This document shows positions 53,587 to 60,567 of a stretch of 64,000 bases of DNA, in pieces. This DNA is from Mariniphaga sediminis (GTDB lineage: Bacteria > Bacteroidota > Bacteroidia > Bacteroidales > Prolixibacteraceae). The DNA lies in the NCBI RefSeq assembly GCF_003573545.1, contig NZ_QWET01000004.1:1-64000 (forward strand), in the 5' to 3' direction. Made by a program: the position numbers and the translations under genes. The notes under the pieces were generated by a model. That model worked only from the letters and a program-made list of their open reading frames with translations. It made no database searches and had not been told where the DNA came from. Position 1 is the first letter of the stretch, and every line of letters begins with the position of its first letter.

Positions 53587-53610
53587 GTTTCCCCTGCTCG
53601 CAGGGGAAAC
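53587..53610 (+). terminator. Perfect 11-bp hairpin after htpG
   Basis: GTTTCCCCTGC (53587-53597) pairs exactly with GCAGGGGAAAC (53600-53610) 14 nt after the htpG stop. Very stable but without a following T-run. Confidence 0.6.
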
Positions 53611-53614
53611 CTGA

Positions 53615-53630
53615 ATTAGGTGACCCTAAT
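53615..53630. repeat. Second hairpin between htpG and yggS
   Basis: ATTAGG (53615-53620) and CCTAAT (53625-53630) form a perfect 6-bp stem with a TGAC loop, 4 nt after the larger hairpin and 26 nt before the yggS promoter box. Confidence 0.4.
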
Positions 53631-53655
53631 CCTCTTTAAATACCACCATTATTTA

Positions 53656-53663
53656 TACTTTTG
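53656..53663 (+). promoter_or_regulatory. -7 promoter box for yggS
   Basis: TACTTTTG, exact TAnnTTTG, 17 nt before the ATG at 53681. Confidence 0.6.
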
Positions 53664-53680
53664 ACACAAAACTGCTTAAA

Positions 53681-54358
53681 ATGGATATTGGGGAAAATAT
53701 TTCCGAAATAAAAAAAACGTTGCCTGCCGGGGTGAAACTGGTGGCGGTTTCAAAAACCAAACCGATTGAGGTAATCCAGGATGCATATCAAACAGGACAT
53801 AAAATTTTCGGGGAAAACAAAGCACAGGAACTGACCCAAAAACATGAAGTGCTTCCCAAAGATATTGAATGGCACTTTATTGGTCATTTGCAATCCAACA
53901 AAACAAAATACATCGCTCCGTTTGTGAATATGATTCACGGCATTGATTCATTTAAAATCCTGAAAGCAGTGAATAAGGAAGCCCGGAAAAACAACCGTGT
54001 CATTCCCTGCCTGCTGCAGTTCCATATTGCGCAGGAATCCACCAAATTCGGATTTTCAGAAGAGGAGGCCCGGGAAATGCTGGAATCGGAAACTTTCGCC
54101 ACCATGAAAAATATCACCATTGCCGGAGTGATGGGGATGGCTACTTTCACTGACGATGAACAGCAGGTACGGAATGAATTCAAATCTCTGAAATCGATTT
54201 TTGAAAAACTAAAAAACAATTACTTCCCCAACGAACCGCAATTTAAAGAGATCTCAATGGGAATGTCTGACGATTATTCCGTTGCAGTAGAAGAAGGTAG
54301 CACCATTGTACGCATTGGCAGTATCATTTTTGGTGCAAGACAAATAAAGACGACATAA
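53681..54358 (+). CDS. PLP-homeostasis protein (YggS/PLPBP family)
   Basis: A 225-residue single-domain TIM-barrel PLP protein that regulates free PLP and amino-acid pools; no catalysis is known. PLP Lys in AVSKTKP (about residue 27), then GENKAQEL, WHFIGHLQSNKTKY, and the phosphate-binding ISMGMSDDYSVAVEEGSTIVRIGS. Complete. Lies between htpG and the flavoprotein gene, with its own promoter box. Confidence 0.95.
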   Translation: MDIGENISEIKKTLPAGVKLVAVSKTKPIEVIQDAYQTGHKIFGENKAQELTQKHEVLPKDIEWHFIGHLQSNKTKYIAPFVNMIHGIDSFKILKAVNKEARKNNRVIPCLLQFHIAQESTKFGFSEEEAREMLESETFATMKNITIAGVMGMATFTDDEQQVRNEFKSLKSIFEKLKNNYFPNEPQFKEISMGMSDDYSVAVEEGSTIVRIGSIIFGARQIKTT

Positions 54359-54462
54359 AATCCAGGCAGGTTAATAAAAAATTCAAGGTAACTTTAGAAT
54401 GCAGTCGTCTGGAAAAAAACCGGTAACTTTAAACACTCAACGTTTAACTTTAAACTGAAAGT

Positions 54463-55455
54463 ATGGCAAGTTTAGAAACCACATATCTGGGATTAAATCT
54501 GAAAAATCCGCTGGTAGCAGCAAGTTCGGGACTCACCGGTTCGGTGGAAAAAATCAAAAAGCTGGAACAGGCCGGTATTGGCGCAGTCGTGCTGAAGTCG
54601 GTATTTGAAGAACAGATTAACAATGAAATAACCAGCATCCTGCTTCAGGATTCACAAAACACCGGCTATCCCGAAGCCGAGGATTACATCCGGAATTACC
54701 TGCGCGACAACACGGTAACCAACCATATCAAATTAATTGAGGAGGTAAAAAAAGCAGTGGATATTCCGGTTATTGCCAGTGTAAACTGCGTTTCTGCCAG
54801 TGAGTGGACTACCTTTGCCAAAGATTTTCAGGAAGCCGGCGCCGACGCGCTTGAGCTAAACATCTTTTACGTTCCGGTAGACAGAAAAGAAAAACCAGGT
54901 GTTATTGAACAGCTCTATCTTGACGTTCTTGAAAAAGTAAAAAAAGAAATTTCTATCCCGGTCTCAGTTAAAATAGGCTTGTACCACAGCAACATTGTAG
55001 GGATGGTTGATAAGCTGAAAGCTTACGGCGCCAAAGGAGTTGTCATGTTTAACCGTTTTTATGAGCCTGACATCGACCTGAATAAGCTCGAACTTACTTC
55101 CTCTGAAATTTTCAGCTCGCCGGTTGAAATTCGACATACCCTGCGTTGGGTAGGCCTTGTTTCTTCCGAAGTTTCGGATATTGACATTGCCGCTTCCACC
55201 GGGATACACAATGGCGAAGCCGTAGTAAAACAACTGCTGGCAGGGGCAAAAGCTACCCAGTTATGTTCTACGCTGTATGTAAACGGCAACAGCGTGGTTC
55301 CTGAAATGCTTTCCGAAATAGAATCGTTTATGAAGAAGTGGAATTTTAAACGAATTGAAGATTTCCGCGGCAGACTTTCATACAAAAAAATCCCCAATCC
55401 GATGGTATATGAGCGTTCCCAGTTTATGAAATATTTTTCTGGTAAAGGGAAGTAA
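54463..55455 (+). CDS. Dihydroorotate-dehydrogenase-like flavoprotein
   Basis: A 330-residue FMN TIM barrel of the class 1 dihydroorotate dehydrogenase family. N-terminal LGLNLKNPLVAASSGLTGS, middle SVNCVSASEW, VSVKIG, and the phosphate site near ASTGIHNGEAV...CSTLYVNG. The catalytic loop that in class 1 enzymes reads NxSCPN is here NIFYVPVD, so the catalytic Cys/Ser is missing. Probably a reductase for another substrate, not PyrD. Single gene; a hairpin lies 25 nt downstream. Confidence 0.88.
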   Translation: MASLETTYLGLNLKNPLVAASSGLTGSVEKIKKLEQAGIGAVVLKSVFEEQINNEITSILLQDSQNTGYPEAEDYIRNYLRDNTVTNHIKLIEEVKKAVDIPVIASVNCVSASEWTTFAKDFQEAGADALELNIFYVPVDRKEKPGVIEQLYLDVLEKVKKEISIPVSVKIGLYHSNIVGMVDKLKAYGAKGVVMFNRFYEPDIDLNKLELTSSEIFSSPVEIRHTLRWVGLVSSEVSDIDIAASTGIHNGEAVVKQLLAGAKATQLCSTLYVNGNSVVPEMLSEIESFMKKWNFKRIEDFRGRLSYKKIPNPMVYERSQFMKYFSGKGK

Positions 55456-55479
55456 AAACAAAGGGAAAAATCCAAACAT

Positions 55480-55510
55480 AACACCCCTTCTTTTCGTAAG
55501 AAGAGGTGTT
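55480..55510. repeat. 13-bp hairpin directly in front of a small ORF
   Basis: Arms 55480-55492 and 55498-55510 pair at 12 of 13 positions with a 5-nt loop. The right arm ends at the base before the ATG at 55511. It could mark the 3' end of the flavoprotein mRNA or fold over the start region of the small ORF. Confidence 0.55.
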
Positions 55511-55666
55511 ATGAATACAACACTGAGATATAGAAACGAATATGAAAACTATGCGCCCTTCCAGGTGTACTACCACAAAAGTGTTAAGTACCGCCTGTCT
55601 CATGAACGATTTGTGGTTCCCTGGCAAATGGAAGAAAGCAAAAAAGAAAAGTCAAAATCGAAATAG
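55511..55666 (+). CDS. Candidate 51-aa protein, unknown
   Basis: ATG to TAG gives a 51-residue product starting MNTTLRYRNEYENYAPFQVYY, with a centre KYRLSHERFVVPWQ and a Lys/Ser-rich tail. Reasons to consider it real: balanced amino-acid composition, a hairpin right before and a terminator-like hairpin right after. Against: no recognised family, no clear ribosome site. A convergent PorP/SprF gene follows. Confidence 0.35.
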   Translation: MNTTLRYRNEYENYAPFQVYYHKSVKYRLSHERFVVPWQMEESKKEKSKSK

Positions 55667-55670
55667 CCTG

Positions 55671-55692
55671 TATTCCGGTGGGAATAGTTTTC
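55671..55692 (+). terminator. Small hairpin after the 51-aa ORF
   Basis: TATTCC (55671-55676), GGTG loop, GGAATA (55681-55686), then GTTTTC. Starts 4 nt after the small ORF stop; short but terminator-like. Confidence 0.4.
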
Positions 55693-55693
55693 A

Positions 55694-55711
55694 GAATGAA
55701 AGGTTTCATTC
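55694..55711. repeat. 18-bp near-perfect palindrome
   Basis: GAATGAAA (55694-55701), GG, TTTCATTC (55704-55711). Arms are exact. Could be an operator or a hairpin; no regulator or promoter is adjacent, and both flanking genes end toward it. Confidence 0.5.
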
Positions 55712-55832
55712 GCAAGTCTAAGATTTCGGGATAAAAATTTATCGCGGAAATACTTCTATTGACTTTACCTCAAAATAAAACTCTTAAAACGTTTGCTCAA
55801 TAATGGTATGGAAACAACATTCCACTATAAAA

Positions 55833-56813
55833 TCAGTGCAACTTTTTTGGAGAGGCCCAGGGAGATTTTTTATTAAAATCGATATAGGGGACGATAAGAC
55901 CGAGACTTACTTCCCCCCAAAAAGCCATCTTTTGGAACGGAATGGAATAAGCACTGCCTGCTGCAATGTTGATACGAAAATGGTCAAATCTCCATCCCCA
56001 CATTCCTGCCATTCCGTGAACATTGTCTGAATAATTATTTTGAACAAACAGTCCGAACACACGGTCTGTATGTTCGGCTTGAAATCCTGCCCTTGAAAGG
56101 AAAAGACCTTCAGAATAAAGAATGATCAGTTCCGGGGCAATTTTGTAAGGTTTCGAAGTCAGCCCATTTCGTTTGCCTCTCATTTTAGGAGCTAAGTGAA
56201 ACAACAGGTGAAGCGGGGTTTCTTCCGGCAGTTCTTCTTCGAATGCCAGTTTCTGTCTCAACGTATAGGATGCTGAAATACCTGTCTCCAGATCGGGTGA
56301 ACTCCACAAAATGCCCAGACGTGGACGAAAAAGGTTGTACCTCAGAAATTCTTCGCCCGGAGGACTGGGCGGCTCAATCTCTTTATCAAGCATCCCATCT
56401 ACAAAATGTACAAACCATTGTTTGGCTGCCGTGTACACATTCAAATTTACAGAGGGAATAAATTGCCCTTCGCCAAACGATTTAACGGGTTTAGAAAAAG
56501 AAAACCCTGCTCCGATGGTATTGGTATTTACATCGCCGGCCAGCCCCTGATAAAAATAGAAAGCAGTACCTGCTTTCAATTTATCCGACCACTTGTCATA
56601 TGTCAGCGAAAAAACATGATTTAACCTATTTTCCGGTAGCCGGGAAAGCTGCAGCCCGCTCCACACACTGGTATTTTTATCAAAGCCAGCGTATGATGGG
56701 TTTAAAAGAAGTTTATTTGAAAAAGGAAGGAATTCATGCCCCGTTTGTGCTTCACCAAAATGGCAAATCAAAAAGAAGACAACCAACCAGCCTATTTGTA
56801 ATCGTTTTTTCAA
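55833..56813 (-). CDS. PorP/SprF-family outer-membrane protein
   Basis: A 326-residue exported beta-barrel (signal peptide MKKRLQIGWLVVFFLICHFGEAQ without the last three residues being certain). The LLNPSYAGFDKN motif near residue 38 is the PorP/SprF signature; alternating aromatic strands follow to the end. The family is linked to type IX secretion and gliding, and many members accompany adhesins. Here no T9SS gene or adhesin is adjacent, so the partner is unknown. Follows the HEAT-repeat gene by 24 nt, likely one transcript. Confidence 0.85.
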   Translation of the reverse strand: MKKRLQIGWLVVFFLICHFGEAQTGHEFLPFSNKLLLNPSYAGFDKNTSVWSGLQLSRLPENRLNHVFSLTYDKWSDKLKAGTAFYFYQGLAGDVNTNTIGAGFSFSKPVKSFGEGQFIPSVNLNVYTAAKQWFVHFVDGMLDKEIEPPSPPGEEFLRYNLFRPRLGILWSSPDLETGISASYTLRQKLAFEEELPEETPLHLLFHLAPKMRGKRNGLTSKPYKIAPELIILYSEGLFLSRAGFQAEHTDRVFGLFVQNNYSDNVHGMAGMWGWRFDHFRINIAAGSAYSIPFQKMAFWGEVSLGLIVPYIDFNKKSPWASPKKLH

Positions 56814-56837
56814 AATTGAATCCCGTTCTCTGTCAAT

Positions 56838-57344
56838 TTAACGGATTAGGACAAGTATTTCGTGTAAAAAATACCTCTTTTGCTCCCCGGCATCTTTTAA
56901 TGCTTTATGGATTTCATCCACTACCGGGTCCAAAACCTCCCGGCCGGGAAAAGTTTCCATGTTTTCGATTACAGTAAATGCCTCGAAGCCCGTCTCCCAG
57001 TCCTCCTGAATAACAAGATCCACAAACACCGGAAAGAATTCCTTGTAATCCAATCCGTTTTGCCAGCAGGCAGTTGTCAGTTTTTTGCGGATAGAGTCAT
57101 ATCCGGGCGCCTGAAGCGCTTCCACCATAACAGGCGCGGCCTCTTTTATCTTCAGGTTACTAAGAATGTAAATAATCTCCTTTTCAATCTCCGTTTCCGG
57201 ATTTGAATTCAGTAAATCGAAAAGAATAGGAAGATAACTGACATTTCCCTCTTCCTTTAAACTATTCAGGGCAGAAACCACAGTAGCTGTATCGGCTGAA
57301 AACAGCTTTGCCTTGATGTTTTTATCCGGTTTGTTGCTTTGCAT
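56838..57344 (-). CDS. HEAT-repeat protein, unknown function
   Basis: A 168-residue all-helical protein with HEAT-like repeats (VSYLPILFDLLNS, IEKEIIYILSNLKIKEAAPVMVEALQ, YKEFFPVFVDLVIQ). Such repeats bind proteins. Cytoplasmic by lack of a signal peptide. It precedes the PorP/SprF gene on the same strand. A -7 promoter box lies 22 nt upstream. Specific role not recognisable. Confidence 0.8.
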   Translation of the reverse strand: MQSNKPDKNIKAKLFSADTATVVSALNSLKEEGNVSYLPILFDLLNSNPETEIEKEIIYILSNLKIKEAAPVMVEALQAPGYDSIRKKLTTACWQNGLDYKEFFPVFVDLVIQEDWETGFEAFTVIENMETFPGREVLDPVVDEIHKALKDAGEQKRYFLHEILVLIR

Positions 57345-57365
57345 AAAAAATTAATTTTGACAAGA

Positions 57366-57373
57366 CAAAATTA
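57366..57373 (-). promoter_or_regulatory. -7 promoter box for the HEAT gene
   Basis: Minus strand TAATTTTG, exact TAnnTTTG, 22 nt upstream of the ATG at 57344. Confidence 0.5.
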
Positions 57374-57430
57374 ATGATTTTTCCCGGCCGGGCAGAATAC
57401 CCCAAAACGACAAATTTGGCTTATAATAGT

Positions 57431-57438
57431 TACCTTTG
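57431..57438 (+). promoter_or_regulatory. -7 promoter box for the second MATE gene
   Basis: TACCTTTG, exact TAnnTTTG, only 6 nt before the ATG at 57445. If used, transcription begins at or next to the start codon, giving a leaderless mRNA. Confidence 0.5.
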
Positions 57439-57444
57439 CAACAC

Positions 57445-58803
57445 ATGGGAAATATTGAAGAACTAAAGGATTCCAATATTGCGCGGTTGATGTTAAAGTA
57501 CTTTGTCCCGGCATTTGTAGGTGTATTTGTAAATGCGCTCTATAACATTGTAGATCGTATTTTTATCGGGCAGGGAGTTAGCGCAGAAGCACTATCCGGC
57601 ATTTCCGTTATTTTCCCGGTAATGTTGATTATGATGGGATTTGGGATGCTTATCGGGATAGGCACCGGGGTTTATGTGTCCCTCAACCTGGGGGAAAAAA
57701 ATATGGAGCGTGCCGAACAAACACTGGGTACCGGCTTCGCCCTGATGTTGCTCGTTTCAGTCATTATTATGGTTGTAACATATCTCCTGAAAGTACCCAT
57801 TCTGCGTTCATTTGGTTCTACGGAAGAAACTTTTCAGTATGCCAACGATTACCTCAATATTATTCTTGCAGGCACTGCTTTTATGGTTGTAGGTTTTTCC
57901 CTGAACAATGTAATCCGTTCCGAAGGTAATGCCCGCATTGCAATGATGTCGATGATCCTGAGCGCCGGAACCAACATCGTACTCGATCCTATTTTTATTT
58001 TTTGGCTCGACATGGGGGTTAAGGGAGCCGCATACGCAACTGTTATTTCCATGTTCGTACTGATGGTATGGGTGCTGATACACTTTTATGGAAATCGTTC
58101 AGTTATTAAACTCAGAAATAAAAACATACGAATAAACAAAGGAATTCTATTTGAGATTATTGCCATTGGTATGGCGCCATTTTCCATGCAGATTGCCAAC
58201 AGCGTTGTGCAGGGGTTACTGAATAAAAAGCTGATTGAGTATGGCGGAGATCTGGCGGTAGGAGCCATGGGAATTGTCAATTCCGTTGTTTCATTGGTTG
58301 TTATGGCCATTGTGGCCATTAACATGGCATCACAGCCCATTATCGGGTTTAATTACGGAGCCAAATCAATCCCCCGCGTAAAGGAAGCATTGCGCCTCTC
58401 CCTGATTGCCGCAACCATAATTGCGATAGCAGCATTCACTTTTATAGAAGCCATCCCGGGAGTTATTGTGCGCCTCTTCAATACCGACAGCATAGAACTA
58501 TACAACATTACAACCTATGGGTTGCGTCTGGTCATTCTGGCATTACCGATTGTTGGGTTCCAAATAGTGGCCGGAAACTTTTTTCAGGCCGTTGGGAAGG
58601 CCAAAATCGCCATGTTCGCCACGCTGTTCCGGCAAGTGATCGGACTTATTCCTTTGCTTTTTATTTTGCCGGAATTCTGGGGAATTTCCGGAATCTGGCT
58701 GGCCTATCCGCTTGCCGATACCATGTCGGCCCTGGCCGTTGCATTTTTGTTAGTCAGAGAATGGCGCAGGCTGACGGAGCTAAATGTAATTAAAACGAAT
58801 TGA
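57445..58803 (+). CDS. MATE-family efflux transporter
   Basis: A 452-residue, roughly 12-helix inner-membrane antiporter. Two MatE repeats: PAFVGVFVNALYNIVDRIFIGQGVSAEALSG at the start and a second around IIAIGMAPFSMQIANSVVQG with SQPIIGFNYGAKSIPRVKEAL. Resembles the MepA/NorM-like branch and is only distantly similar to the MATE protein at 16623. Start at ATG 57445 is chosen over an in-frame TTG at 57436, which overlaps the promoter box. Substrate unknown. Confidence 0.93.
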   Translation: MGNIEELKDSNIARLMLKYFVPAFVGVFVNALYNIVDRIFIGQGVSAEALSGISVIFPVMLIMMGFGMLIGIGTGVYVSLNLGEKNMERAEQTLGTGFALMLLVSVIIMVVTYLLKVPILRSFGSTEETFQYANDYLNIILAGTAFMVVGFSLNNVIRSEGNARIAMMSMILSAGTNIVLDPIFIFWLDMGVKGAAYATVISMFVLMVWVLIHFYGNRSVIKLRNKNIRINKGILFEIIAIGMAPFSMQIANSVVQGLLNKKLIEYGGDLAVGAMGIVNSVVSLVVMAIVAINMASQPIIGFNYGAKSIPRVKEALRLSLIAATIIAIAAFTFIEAIPGVIVRLFNTDSIELYNITTYGLRLVILALPIVGFQIVAGNFFQAVGKAKIAMFATLFRQVIGLIPLLFILPEFWGISGIWLAYPLADTMSALAVAFLLVREWRRLTELNVIKTN

Positions 58804-58825
58804 TTCGTTGAAAACCTGCAACCAC

Positions 58826-60373
58826 CTAACCAATATACAATGGTCCGTCCGGCCCCAGTGGTACTCCAAGCAGCATCCAAACAACCAAAAGGGCAATCCA
58901 TGCTATTCCCAAAATAATGGTATAGGGAAGCATGGTTGAAATGATGGTTCCAATGCCGTAGCGCCTGTCATACTTCTCAGCAAATGTTACAATCAGGGCA
59001 AAATAGCTCATCATCGGGGTAATCAGGTTCGTAAGCGAATCTCCAATGCGAAAAGCCGCCTGCGTAAGTCCCGGATGATAAGGCGGATCGATTAGCATAA
59101 GCATCGGAACAAAAACCGGTGCCATGATAGCCCATTTTGCCGAAGCACTTCCCATAAACATATTGATAAAAGCCGAAAGAATAACAAACCCTACAATCAG
59201 CGGAATACCGGTCAGTCCGATACTTTGCAGCGTATTGGCTCCTTTTATGGCAAAAATAATTCCCAGGTTGCTGTAATTGAAGAAATAAACAAACTGGGCG
59301 GCAAAAAACACCAACACAATATACCCACCCATCGTACTCATGGATTTACCGATATGGCGAACAAGGTCTTTGTCGTTGCGAATAGTACCCACTGTAATTC
59401 CGTAAGCAAGGGCAGGGAAAAAGAACATCAGCAGAATACCGATGATAATTCCCCTAAAAAATGGCGAATGTAACACCGAGCCACTTTCCGGGTCACGGAA
59501 TAAACCATTCTCAGGAATGACTGTAATGGCTAAAATGGCCAGGGTTACCAACAGAGCCCAGCCTGCATTGCGCAATCCCTTTTTTTCTTTCAGCGTCATT
59601 TGTTCAATGGGCATTCTTTCAGCCGTTCCTTTGTATGCCCCCAACCGGGGTTCCACAATTTTTTCGGTAACCCAGGTACCTGCAAGGAGTACCACAAAAC
59701 TGGAAGCGATCATAAAATAATAGTTCACCGCAGGGTTCACCACGATGTCGGGAATAATCATCTGTGCTGCCGATTCTGAAATCCCGGAAAGAATAGGATC
59801 GACGGAGCCAATGAAAAAGTTGGCGCCAAACCCACCGCTCACTCCGGTAAAGGCAGCCGCAAGCCCTGCCATGGGATGCCTTCCCAAAGCATGAAAAATC
59901 ATAGCTCCCAATGGAATAAGAATTACATATCCGGCCTCCACAGCCAACCCCGAAACTACCCCCGCCAATACAATGGCGGCGGTAATTAAACGTTTCGGCG
60001 CTCCCAATACCAGTGCCCTTATCATGGTAGAAAATAAACCGGAACCTTCCGCTGCGCCAATACCCACCATTACTACCAGCACATAACCAAGCGGTGGAAA
60101 TTTCAAAAAGTTGTGCAGAATGTTTTCATACATCCAGCGAACACCTTCGCCGCTCAACAAACTTTTGGCATAAATCATTTCGCCGTCAACCGGGTGCTGA
60201 GCGGAGGTGCCGGTCAGGTAGCCAATCCATGAAATAAGAACTACCATCAACGCAAGCCCGGCAAAAAGCGTAACCGGATGAGGAAGTTTATTTCCAATAA
60301 TTTCTACATAATCGAGCATCCTTAGAAAGAAAGGCCGCTTTGCACTATTTTTTTGATCCGGAATATTTTTCAT
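58826..60373 (-). CDS. AbgT-family transporter
   Basis: A 515-residue inner-membrane protein with about 11 helices and two re-entrant hairpins. Family features: N-terminal ML-YVEIIGNKLPHPVTLF, GIGAAEGSGLFSTMIRA, EAGYVILIPLGAMIF, GGFGANFFIGSVDPILSGI, and MGSASAKWAIMAPVFVPML. AbgT was named for p-aminobenzoyl-glutamate uptake; other members export sulfonamides. Which applies here is unknown. Stands alone, convergent with MATE (22 nt). Confidence 0.93.
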   Translation of the reverse strand: MKNIPDQKNSAKRPFFLRMLDYVEIIGNKLPHPVTLFAGLALMVVLISWIGYLTGTSAQHPVDGEMIYAKSLLSGEGVRWMYENILHNFLKFPPLGYVLVVMVGIGAAEGSGLFSTMIRALVLGAPKRLITAAIVLAGVVSGLAVEAGYVILIPLGAMIFHALGRHPMAGLAAAFTGVSGGFGANFFIGSVDPILSGISESAAQMIIPDIVVNPAVNYYFMIASSFVVLLAGTWVTEKIVEPRLGAYKGTAERMPIEQMTLKEKKGLRNAGWALLVTLAILAITVIPENGLFRDPESGSVLHSPFFRGIIIGILLMFFFPALAYGITVGTIRNDKDLVRHIGKSMSTMGGYIVLVFFAAQFVYFFNYSNLGIIFAIKGANTLQSIGLTGIPLIVGFVILSAFINMFMGSASAKWAIMAPVFVPMLMLIDPPYHPGLTQAAFRIGDSLTNLITPMMSYFALIVTFAEKYDRRYGIGTIISTMLPYTIILGIAWIALLVVWMLLGVPLGPDGPLYIG

Positions 60374-60495
60374 TTCAAATCAGGTATTACTTCTAACAGT
60401 TAACATGTTCACTTTTTTACCACCCGGGACATCCCGTCTTTTCATTACTCTTCAGAATACAATAAATACAGCCTTTGATCCCGAAAAATCAGGCT

Positions 60496-60521
60496 AAAAA
60501 AATGTCCCGAAAAACGGGACA
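60496..60521 (-). terminator. Intrinsic terminator of uvrA
   Basis: On the minus strand TGTCCCG (60521-60515), a TTTTT loop and CGGGACA (60509-60503) are followed by seven T (60502-60496). About 47 nt past the uvrA stop. Confidence 0.85.
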
Positions 60522-60567
60522 AAGCAAAAATAACCAAAATGGGTAAACGGCCAAGAGACGCTGATTG

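Noticed and set aside
57383-57392. CCCGGCCGGG palindrome between the HEAT and MATE genes
   Set aside because: Only 10 bp, GC-rich and without context; it does not form a terminator for either gene.
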